Shown here in pieces: positions 54,304 to 64,000 of a stretch of 64,000 nt of DNA. The stretch is from positions 69,183,313 through 69,247,312 of the forward strand of contig CM018695.1 of the NCBI GenBank assembly GCA_009363875.1, read 5' to 3'. The notes below the pieces were generated by a model that saw only the letters and a list, made by a program, of their open reading frames with translations, was not told the DNA's origin and ran no database searches. Position 1 is the first letter of the stretch, and every line of letters starts with the position of its first letter. The translations under genes and the position numbers were made by a program. The DNA is from Mikania micrantha. Lineage: Eukaryota > Streptophyta > Magnoliopsida > Asterales > Asteraceae.

Positions 54304-56375
54304 TGTGACAGTTGCGTACGAAAAATTCGGCATTAATGACGTGAGCACATTTGGTCGTGCTTGAAATCCACGATGGTTTAGCAATTTTAATCATTACAAG
54401 TTGATAGTATGTGAAAAATGATGAACGTGGGCAAAAACCGTGCGCGAAACGGAGTTACGGATTGTCCGGAATCGCGAAATGAAGTTTAAAATCAAAAATT
54501 CGAAGAAAACCCGTGGGGCGGTACGCCCCGGGCCACACGCCGATCCGGGGCCGTGCGCCCGAGACCTTATGTCGGCAAAAATCCTTAAAAAGGATCAGAT
54601 CGCATGGGGATCAACGTAGTTCTTCTTCTAATCGTTCTGCTCGACTTCTGAACGACCCAAATCCATATTATCACCATCCAAACTCCATTTTAAGCCCATC
54701 AGAAGCCAAGGATCGCATCAGGGATCATCTTTACAAGTTCTGATCGTTGTTTTAACCGCAGAACTTCGTTAGATCAGGTAATGGTTCGTTTTAACCTTCT
54801 AGTTTCATAATGATTGATTAGATCTTGATTTTGAACGTAATGAGATAGTTAGGATTGTTGATTATTGCCTAGATGATGGCTAGGATTGATTATAAATGAA
54901 GAACACGATGTTTTAACGGTTAAATCCTTGTTTTGATCCGTTGTAATGCCCGGTTTGCATGAAATCATACCCATGATTATAATGGTTAAAACCATTTGAT
55001 TATGACAATGTAGGTGGTTAGTTTGATTAATCTTTGAAATGCAAAGGTTAAATCTAAGTGTTTCAAACTAATCACAATCATTAACATACTCATTGGAACA
55101 ATTATCTGACGCTTATGATAACAGTCAGATTAGTATGTTAAACATGGTTATTACACCTATCCTAATGCTACATTGTGATATTTCATGATATTTGGGTAAT
55201 CAATAACAAGGATTAATCATTTCTAAGCCATTAAACCATCTAGAAACTGTTTTAGCATTATAATCAACAACATTAACTATTTGATTAATCTGAGATTATT
55301 CTGATTAATCAAGAGTGTCATCAACCTTGTATTAGGAATCTAATGCAATGTAGGTTCCTACATTATCATACATTGTATGATATAATACTAAAGTAACCAA
55401 TTAAACATTTAATATCGGTTTGATGACTTACAAAGCAATGTCTTTGACATTGAACGTTCAGAAAGATCTAATCAGTAAACTAGAACATAAATAACTCATT
55501 AAATATAACTAAATGCAGAATCATCTCTTTGTTATCAGCTTCGAGATATTTTGCTACCTTTACATCATCATGTGAGTTTCGTACAACCCCTGTTCTTTTT
55601 AATGTTTTATAAACATCGGTGTATAACTGCTGAACTTTTCTTGATCATATGATATGTGTCACTGTTATCTTTGTGATTTCATGTGATTGTTTAGAACTTG
55701 TGGATTTCATGGGATTTTGCCTGTAGAACTGAACTCTATCATGGAACTAAAAGTCCTCATTCTTAAGCTGTATCTAGTGAACCCATGTGTGGCCGAACAG
55801 AAAACATTGATAGTACTATTGGTTGACACCCCACTCGCTGGGAGGATTGCATCTCCCCTTGTGTGAATGTTTGTTATCTGTTTCCAGAACTTCTTAATGG
55901 TATGATAGACATTAAGACAATGAGGCACTAAGATATGTACCGACGGGTAATATCTTGAGAACAGAACATATCGTCCGAAAGGAACTAGATACGGGTCCCA
56001 TGGTTATCTTGAACTGTGAATTTTGTTGAACTTAACTGTCATATCATATGATTTAACTGAACTTTACGAACTCACCAGCTTTGTGCTGACGTTTCAAACT
56101 AAAACCTTTTTGCAGGTAAACAGTAATAGCCGGTGAGGATGCACTTTTGGGATACTTGCACTTGAATAAATTAGTTTGTAATTAAATAGACTTAGTTGTA
56201 AACTGTAATGTGGATTTTAATGACGAACCTTCTAATGTATTTACTTTAAGTTAATATGTGTGCTTGTGATATCGGATCAAGTAAGTCACCCCTCACCTCT
56301 GAGACATCACCACTATGCTTCCGCAACCAGTTCAGTGACATCATGCACGAGGTGACGAGAGGTGGGGGTGTGACA
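54304..56375 (+). repeat. 3' LTR of family C (2072 bp)
   Basis: TGTGACAGTT...GTGTGACA, followed by the TSD copy ACCGT. It has the same length as the 5' LTR with about 16 substitutions and no indel that I could find. Confidence 0.96.
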
Positions 56376-56774
56376 ACCGTTGTATCACCACTAGATGTCA
56401 CTTCATGTAACTCCGTTAAATTGTTTTCAACCAATTCTATAACAACGGAGAGAGGTCCAAAATCAATTTTCCTAGCAGATTATGTGGATGACATTGTTGT
56501 TAAGCAATTTTTTTGACAGAGATCGATTTTATGGTTGATGATGTGAATCCTTGACGAGCGACTTGTGTACGCACATGGTCTTAGGACGAAAGAGTATTTG
56601 CATCCAGATGTCAAAGTGTATTTATCTCTACTTTATCTCTAGCTCAATGGTAGAGCGCGCCCCTGATAATTGCATCGTTTTATGCATGGGCGGAGGTACA
56701 CTAACGGTAACGATGTCACCGGACAACATCGATTTTTCTACGTATATGGACATTTATGAACGGTGTTTTTAAGT

Positions 56775-57025
56775 GCAGCATTGGTTTTTGGACTAGTGAC
56801 AACACCTGCAGCATTGGTTTTTGGACTAGTGACAGCACCGATTGCAACGACTAGTGTTGAAAGAATTTTTTTTCTTAAATGAAGCATGTGAAAAAAACTG
56901 TATAAAAAGATAGGAGATGGTATCTGAATGATTCTTGCATATGTTATACTAAAAAATGTTATTCCAACAAGTTTTGAGTCGAATATGTAATGCAATGTTT
57001 TTAAAAAATGAAAATTTATAAGAAA
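56775..57025 (+). pseudogene. hAT transposase C-terminal dimerisation domain, decayed
   Basis: The frame reads APIATTSVERIFF, then in shifted frames MKHVKK, GDG, YLNDS and YVMQCF-KMK. This is the order of the hAT dimerisation domain (P-A-T-SVER-FS-MK...LND...F-M). Stops and frameshifts interrupt it. Just before the motif, 33 bp (56775-56807) are repeated at 56808-56840, duplicating AALVFGLVT-P in frame. Confidence 0.65.
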
Positions 57026-57230
57026 AAAACTCTAAATATATATTTTTCTTAATTTGTAAAGACTATCGAGTTTATATTATGTGTTTTTTAATTTCTATTC
57101 ACGATTTTTATTTGATCGTTTTTTAATATGTGATGTGCATTACCCGACCCGAACGGTAAAACCAACCTGAAAAATTTAAGTCTGGTATTATGAAATTAAA
57201 ACATACAAAAACAGTGACATCATTGAAAAA

Positions 57231-57248
57231 ATCCTGAATCCGCCACTG
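57231..57248 (-). repeat. hAT-type terminal inverted repeat (right end)
   Basis: On the minus strand it reads CAGTGGCGGATTCAGGAT, the usual style of plant hAT ends. It lies about 200 bp after the transposase remnant. The left end was not found. Confidence 0.5.
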
Positions 57249-57780
57249 GTTTTATATACGCAATTCTCGGCTCGCACACACATTCACACCCTTTAAAACT
57301 GAATAATCGCACCTTGTAAAGGAAACCAAAATCCTTTTTAGACCTGAATGAATCTGCACTATGTCAAATAACCACACCATGTAGATCAATTTTTTTTAAA
57401 TTAGAAATGCATATTCTTACTAACAAAAATATAAGATTACAATAAACTAGTAGGTAAGCGGACAACTAGTTGCGCGACAACCCTTTTAAATTGCAAAGCC
57501 AATTCTACTAAACAATATTTTAGGTCCTACAAGTCGAGATATTACTATGCATAACTCTTTGAACTCTGTTAAGAAAATTCACAGTTTTCGGGACCAGGAA
57601 CCCAATTGTATCGAAAGCGAAGGGGGTAAACACATGTTGGTTACCCAAGCAAGCTTTCTTGTGTTTAACTATGCTATTTGTTTACATCTTATTTTTAGTC
57701 AAGTTTCCAAAATCACTCCATACGGGCGGGCATACGGTAAGTTGGTTTCTTGAAATCACTCTAAAAGATATGTTTTTTTA
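57249..57780 (+). other. Intergenic DNA, no gene seen
   Basis: No supported coding or repeat feature. Confidence 0.45.
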
Positions 57781-58057
57781 GAGTAAATTACGATTTTGGC
57801 CTATGTGGTTTAATTATTTTAACTATTTCGGCCCAAAATAAAATCTTATATCAATTCAGTCCATGTGATTTAGACAACCATCGGTTTTGGCCCCTCAAAC
57901 TTAACTATTATAACGGTAATTGGCCTAAAAGCTAACTATGGTTGGGGGCCAAAAACGTTAGTTATCTAAACCACGTGGGATGAATTAATAGAAGATTGTA
58001 TTTTTGGCCGAAATAGAAAAAGCACTTAAACCACAGGGACAAAACCGTAATTTACTC
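57781..58057. mobile_element. MITE, 277 bp, with about 31-bp inverted ends
   Basis: GAGTAAATTACGATTTTGGC...GTGGTTTA at the left and its complement (TAAACCACAGGGAC...GTAATTTACTC) at the right. A very common repeat type in plant genomes. No clear TSD. Confidence 0.75.
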
Positions 58058-58436
58058 CTTTCTTTTTTTATGTGATTCGTCTTATTTGAGGCTGTTTTTT
58101 CAGGTTATTTTTTGCGTGTTCACCTAGACCACTCCTATAACGACAATAGCAATTCAATTTGGAATTGCGTAAAGCATCATCATACATGGAATTGGATGAC
58201 ATTGTAATTAATATGGTTAGGACATGACTCACAATGTTGATAATGACTTTAGAGAAGTGACAATATTGGCCACCACAAATACTCGACACATTTTACTCGT
58301 TGAGAAACAAAACTAGTGGATCTTATTTCTTCGCTAAAAACATTTAAAACTACCAAAACATGTAATGCAGTTTTGTGGCTCGATATGATTCACATAATTG
58401 TGACCTTAATAATGTTCCATAATGATATGAATTAAG

Positions 58437-59076
58437 TAGGGATGTGTATGGATAGGTTTTGGTCGGTTTTTTGGTTACTCCACCTATAACTGAAATTTCA
58501 ACTTTTGGATTTTTAAACTCATTTGGGTTTGGTTTTCATATTTTTAAAACTCGTTTGGGTTCGGTTTTTATATTTTTAAAACTCATTTGGGTTCGATTTG
58601 TGTTTCGGTTTCGTTTTTTTCCTACTTATGCCTTAAATAATGCTTATAAAAAAACGAACCAAAATATTGTATTTGTACTAAAAATATTTAAAGTAAACAC
58701 TACTTAACATTTAATATTATATACTAAAATATTTAAATTTTGTAAAAATCATATGTGTTTTTGGTATCACAAGACTAAAAAAATAATAAAATATACGATT
58801 TTATAAGATTTTTGGCATCAAGTACCAAGAAAAATAAAAAAGTATATAAATTATTAAATTTTTGAAAGATAATACACACACACATAAATATTTATGCATG
58901 TATTCAGTTTTTTTGGTTCTTGTTTTTAATTTTAGATAAAACCGTTTTAAACCTAAACTCAAACTTTCAATTTTCTATAAAACTTATACAAAATCTGTCG
59001 ATTCATATATGGGTTCAGTTATTTCGGTTTGGCTTTTTCGATTTTGGGACAGGTTTTTCAGTCATGCACACCCCTA
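58437..59076. mobile_element. hAT-type MITE, 640 bp, with 8-bp TSD GAATTAAG
   Basis: The ends TAGGGATGTGTATGG and CATGCACACCCCTA are inverted. The direct repeat GAATTAAG (58429-58436, 59077-59084) flanks it; 8 bp is the hAT length. The interior is rich in GGTTTCGGTTTGG-like tracts. The 72- and 82-codon ORFs inside are not genes. Confidence 0.8.
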
Positions 59077-59126
59077 GAATTAAGTATACGAATATAATTA
59101 CACACACACACACATATATATATATA

Positions 59127-60307
59127 GGAAAGGTATAAAAAATAACCCTTATCTTTTGCTACAACTACATAACCCATTTCAACCAATCATAAACTTACAC
59201 ATAAGCTTTTCATTAAAATATTAAAAAGGACATCATAGTTATTTTACCTTTATAAGTTTTTTCCCCCTCTTTTTTAAACACTAATAACTTTTTTATAATA
59301 TATTATTTTTTAAAAAAAATTGCACCATTATATTCGTCTCATTTTTCTCTTTAATTCCGTTATAGTTTCGACTAATTTTTTTTTATTTTTTTAGATTTCC
59401 TATATTTACATCATTGTAACGAGCTTAAATATAACAAATTTATTTGATTTTCTTTTTAAAAATGACAAATTACAGTAATATAATTTACATTGACGTAAAA
59501 TTTGGTTTCGGTTCGATTTTTTTGACTTTTTGCTCATCCCTAATTTGTAACGAGCCTAAATACAACAAATTAGTTTGAATTGTTTTCGAACAATGATAAA
59601 TTACATCACTATATTTATCATTGTTAGAGAAAAAAATCAAAATAATGTGTTATATTACATCACTGTAATTTATCATTGTAATTATCATTGTTAGAGAAAA
59701 AATAAAATAATGTGTTAAATTAATTACATCACTGTAATTTATCATTGTTAGAAAAAAATTCAAAATAATGTGTTATATTTATGGTCGTTATATTGATGTT
59801 AATAATGAGCAATGAGAAAAAAAATTAAAAAAACTAGTCAACATTATAACGGGAATTACAGATAAAATTACATCACTGTAAATAATGTGTTACGTCACCA
59901 TTAATTATGTCATTGTAAATTACTTCATTTTGTGTTACATTACTGTAATTTACCATTGTTAGAAAAAATTTCTAATTAATTTGCTATCGTTAAGCTCGTT
60001 ACAATAATATAAATACATGACATCAAAAAAATAAAAAATAGTCGAGACTATAACGAAATTAAAGAGAAAAATGAGACGAGTATAATTGTGCAATTTTTTT
60101 TAAAAATAATATAGTATAAAAACGTTATGATTGTTTAAAAAAAAGGGGGTAAACTTTACATAAATAACAAATGTCCTAAATGTCCTTCATACTAAAGACA
60201 AAAGAATTGACACGTGTCACGATCCTACACACTTACCTTTTTCAAGTAACCATTGGATGATGTTTAATGGGTTGTAGCAAAAGATGAGGGTTATAAAAAA
60301 TTTCATC

Positions 60308-60310
<3 letters not shown>
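59127..60310. mobile_element. Long foldback element (about 1.2 kb) between TA microsatellites
   Basis: The left end GGAAAGGTATAAAAAATAAC...CTTTTGCTACAAC faces GTTGTAGCAAAAGATGAGGG...TTTCATCCCC. Both arms continue as imperfect complements for about 450 bp. The centre holds many copies of the palindrome-like TTACATCACTGTAA. Confidence 0.8.
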
Positions 60311-60360
<50 letters not shown>

Positions 60361-60362
<2 letters not shown>

Positions 60363-61879
60363 ATTTGGTTCAAATAAGAACCCACCATTTTTGTGGTAAC
60401 TTATTAACCCATTTGAGCCAATCAGATTCATACGCATCATAATTTCCTTTTTGATTTTATGAGGGTATTATGGACATTTTATTAACCCATTTAAGCCAAT
60501 CAGATTCACCCACATCATAAATATAATATCTATTTTCCTTTTTTTAAATCAAAGTTTCCCCCTTGATTTTAATACACTTATAACTTTTTTATACTATGTC
60601 ATTTTTTTATAAATATTACATCATTAAACTCGTTATATTTTTCTCGTTAATTCCATAATAGTCATGCCAATTTTTTTTTGAATTTTTTTTCGAGCGTTTG
60701 TAATTACACCAACATAACGAACAATAAATATAATAATTTTCTCTCGTTTTTTCAAAATCTTTCCATCTTTAAAATGTTTTCGAGCATTCATAATTTTCTC
60801 TCATTTTTTCGTTTAACATGTTTTTTCGAGCGTTCGTAATTTTATCTCATTTTTTCGTTTAAAATGTTTCAAAATCTCGTTTAACATGTTTAACATCTTT
60901 AAAATGTTTTCGAGCGTTCGTAATTTTCTCTCATTTTTTCGTTTTGTTTTCGAGCGTTCGTAATTTTATCTCATTTTTTCGTTTAAAATGTTTCAAAATC
61001 TCGTTTAACATGTTTTTATGAGCGTTCGTAATTTTCTCTCTTTTTTTCGAGCGTTTGCAATTACACCAATGTAAAATCTTTTCATCTTGTTACAAATTAC
61101 GAAAATTTTAAAAAAATTTGAAAAAATTATACTTGAATTAAAGATAAAAAAGTGACAAATTTAATGGTGAAATTTTTATAAAAAAATAATAATGTATATA
61201 AAAGTTATGAGTGTTTAAAAAATTGGGGGGTAAACTTTTTTTTAAAAAATGAATCAAGTACACCCCACCAAATGTCAAAAATGTCCTTAAACAAATCTCA
61301 TCCACATGTTTTTTTGACTTTTTTCAGATTGAATATGGACCACTCATTTCAAAAAGCTTTATTTTAACAACCAATGAAAATGAGTTAATAAGTTACCACA
61401 CTTGGAGTGGGTTACCATTTGAACCTTCCCCTATAAAAACTAGATTTTGAAACATTTTAAACGAAAAAAATGAGATAAAATTACGAACGCTCATAAAAAC
61501 ATGTTAAACGAAAAAATGAGAGAAAAATAACGAACGCTCGAAAACATTTTAAAGATGGAAAGATTTTGAAAAAACGAGAGAAAATTAATATATTTATTGT
61601 TCGTTACGTTGGTGTAATTACGAACGCTTTAAAAAATTCAAAAAAAATTTGGCATGACCATTATGGAATTAACGATAAAAATATAACGAGTTTAATGATG
61701 TAATTTTTATAAAAAAATAACATAGTATAAAAAAGTTATAAGTGTTTAAAAATCAAGGGGGAAACTTTAATTTAAAAAAAGGAAAATGGATATATTTTTA
61801 TGATGTGGGTGAATCTGATTGGCTTAAATGGCTTAATAGGTTACCACAAAAATGGTGGGTTCTTATTTGAACCAAATCC
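60361..61879. mobile_element. Long foldback element (about 1.5 kb), possibly compound
   Basis: GGATTTGGTTCAAATAAGAA at the left is matched by its exact complement at 61860-61879. A third, related end (GGTTACCATTTGAACCTTCCCC, to about 61432) lies inside, so one copy may have inserted into or recombined with another. Repeats of CGAGCGTTCGTAATTTTCTC (about 60780-61040) form part of the arm. Confidence 0.75.
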
Positions 61880-61905
61880 TATATATATATATATATATAT
61901 ATATA

Positions 61906-64000
61906 GGATTTGGTTCAAATAAGAACCCACCATTTTTGTGGTAACCTATTAACCCATTTGAGCCAATCAGATTCATACACATCATAGATTCCTTTTTGAT
62001 TTTATAGGGGTATTATGGACATTTTATTAACCCATTTAAGCCAATCATATTCACCAACATCATAAATATAATATATATTTTCTTTTTTTTAAATCAAAGT
62101 TTCCCCCTTAATTTTTATACACTTATAACATTTTTATACTATGTCATTTTTTTATAAAAATTACATCATTAAACTCGTTATATTTTTCTCGTTAATTCCA
62201 TAATAGTCATGCCAATTTTTTTTTGAATTTTTTTCGAGCATTTGTAATTACACCAACATAACGAACAATAAATATAATAATTTTCTCTCGTTTTCTCAAA
62301 ATCTTTCCATCTTTAAAATGTTTTCGAGCATTCGTAATTTTCTCTCATTTTTTCGTTTAACATGTTTTTTCGAGCGTTCGTAATTTTATCTCATTTTTTC
62401 GTTTAAAATGTTTCAAAATCTCGTTCAACATGTTTAACATATTTAAAATGTTTTCGAGCGTTCGTAATTTTCTCTCATTTTTTCGTTTAACATGTTTTTT
62501 CGAGCGTTCGTAATTTTATTTCATTTTTTCGTTTAAAATGTTTCAAAATCTCGTTTAACATGTTTTTATGAGCGTTCGTAATTTTCTCTCTTTTTTTCGA
62601 GCGTTTGCAATTACACCAACGTAAAATCTTTTCATCTTGTTACAAATTATTTTTACTACAAAAATTAGTTCATTAATATTTTAAAAAATTAAGAACACTT
62701 TGAAAAAATCCAGTTCCTTACATCAGTGTAATTACGAAAACTTTGTAAAAATTCAGCTCGTTACATTATTGTGATTACATCAGTGTAAAAACATGCATTT
62801 CGTTACGTCAGTGCAAAATGTCGTTGCATCAGTGTAAAACGTCGTTGCATCAGTGTAAAACGTTGTTCTATCAGTGTAAATTACGAAAATTTTAAAAAAA
62901 TTTGACAAAATTATACTTGAATTAAAGATAAAAAAGTGACAAATTTAATGGTGAAATTTTTATAAGAAAATAATAATGTATATAAAAATTATGAGTGTTT
63001 AAAAAATTGTGGGGTAAACTTTTTTTAAAAAAGAAATCAAGTACACCCACCAAATGTCAAATCAGTGTAAAAAAAATGCATTTCGTTACATCAGTGTAAA
63101 ACATCGTTGTATCAGTGTAAAATGTCGCTGCATCAGTGCAAATTACGAAAATTTTAAAAAAAGTTGAAAAAATTATACTTGAATTAAAGATAAAAAAGTG
63201 ACAAATTTAATGGTGAATTTTTTTTAAAAAATAATAATGTATATAAAAGTTATGTGTGTTTAAAAAATTGGGGGTAAACTTTTTTTAAAAAAGGAATCAA
63301 GTACACCCTCACCAAATGTCAAAAATGCCCTTAAACAAATCTCATCAACATGTTTTTTTGACTTTTTTCAGATTGAATATGGACCACTCATTTTACAATG
63401 ACATAATTAACGGTGACGTAACACATTATTTTATTTTTTTCTCTAACAATGATAATTACAATGATAAATTACAGTGATGTAATAGAACACATTATTTTGA
63501 TTTTTTTATCTCACAATGATAATTATAGTGACGTAATTTATCATTGTTCGAAAGAAATTTAAACTAATTTGTTGTCAATGTAAATTACATCACTGTAATT
63601 TAAACCAAATTCACAGAAAAAAACCGAAACCGAATTTTACGTCAATGATAATTACAATGATAAATTACAGTGATGTAATAGAACACATTATTTTGATTTT
63701 TTTCTATCACAATGATAATTATAGTGATGTAATTTATAATTGTTCGAAAAAAATTTAAACTAATTTGTTGTCAATGTAAATTATGTCACTGTAATTTAAA
63801 CCAAATTCACCGAAAAAAACCGAAACCGAATTTTACGTCAATGTAAATTACATCACGATAAATTACGTCAATGTAAATTACATCGCTGTAATTTATCATT
63901 TTTAAAAAAATTTCAAATAAATTTGTTATATTTAACCTCGTTACAATGATGTAAATATAGGGCATTTAAAAAAAGTAAAAAAAATTAGTCGAGACTATAA
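61906..64000. mobile_element. Foldback element cluster, incomplete at the window edge
   Basis: It begins GGATTTGGTTCAAATAAGAA again, 26 bp of TA repeat after the previous element, and repeats its left arm closely. It then adds an array of CATCAGTGTAAAACGTCGTTG-like 21-bp units (62774-62880, again near 63060-63130) and arms of the 59127 family (TTACATCACTGTAA). The right end is not in the window. Confidence 0.7.

Larger units (their letters stand above)
45179..56375 (+). mobile_element. Complete Ty3/gypsy (Tekay-like) retrotransposon, family C, 11.2 kb, TSD ACCGT
   Basis: Two 2072-bp LTRs with TG...CA ends flank 7053 bp of internal DNA, and the 5-bp repeat ACCGT stands at both ends (45174-45178, 56376-56380). 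The order is LTR, PBS, extra ORF, tandem array, gag, protease, RT, RNase H, integrase, chromodomain tail, hairpin, PPT, LTR. By eye I count about 16 mismatches between the LTRs (0.8 percent), so the insertion is recent. All coding parts nevertheless carry stops or one-base indels. It interrupts DNA whose right side later shows a hAT remnant. Confidence 0.96.

Noticed and set aside
56637..56700. tRNA-like TAGCTCAATGGTAGAGC followed by a GC-rich stem-like stretch
   Set aside because: It resembles the D-arm of a tRNA, but I could not form a complete cloverleaf and found no B box at the right distance. At best it is a tRNA or SINE fragment.
60361..61040. Regular repeats that could suggest a CRISPR array
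   Set aside because: The repeats are degenerate, have no unique spacers and are arms of a plant foldback transposon.

Overview
This is a transposon-rich nuclear window from a flowering plant, probably a eudicot and plausibly Asteraceae. That placement is inferred from the style of the Tekay-like Ty3/gypsy elements and the acyltransferase, not from a marker gene. Only one ordinary host gene is convincing: a two-exon BAHD acyltransferase (exon 1 29168-29614, exon 2 35583-36497) with intact HXXXD and DFGWG motifs, a TATA box, a poly(A) signal and a 6-kb intron full of transposons.

Layout. Positions 1-7470 hold a minus-strand Ty3/gypsy element (family B): gag-pol running off the left edge, a repeat array, an extra ORF upstream of gag, an LTR (5191-7299), and beyond it the chromodomain tail of another copy. 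At 7470/7471 it is fused to a plus-strand tandem array of a second family (family A): truncated LTR, gag-pol, LTR, gag-pol, LTR, with a 7.14-kb period, ending at 23085. 23086-29100 holds small elements: a 270-bp LTR with 5S-rRNA-like sequence (Cassandra-type TRIM), a foldback MITE, a SINE, a Harbinger-associated pseudogene and a CACTA end. The BAHD intron contains several (TA)n-flanked foldback MITEs, one split by a solo family-A LTR. 36500-45170 holds a 93-bp minisatellite, SINE/tRNA-like fragments and a 2.2-kb non-autonomous Helitron. 45179-56375 is a complete 11.2-kb family-C element with a 5-bp TSD (ACCGT) and LTRs that differ at about 16 of 2072 sites by my count, so the insertion is young although its genes are broken. 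56376-64000 holds a hAT transposase remnant, MITEs and long foldback elements running off the right edge.

The most interesting material is structural. (1) The LTRs of all three families carry a predicted splice donor (GTGAGT) and acceptor (CAG/G). The donor can pair with a site near the acceptor, and the pairing shows compensatory changes between families, as does a small hairpin next to it. (2) In family A this predicted intron is packed with about 14 consecutive short hairpins, several with UNCG or GNRA-type loops; one stem has a compensatory change in a diverged copy. (3) Families B and C carry an extra coiled-coil, tail-anchored ORF between the PBS and gag, followed by a tandem array of hairpin-forming units. 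The arrays are unrelated in sequence but equivalent in position. (4) Every family has a perfect 8-bp stem just before the polypurine tract, again with compensatory changes. (5) The LTRs of A and C look far more similar than their pol genes, which suggests LTR exchange.
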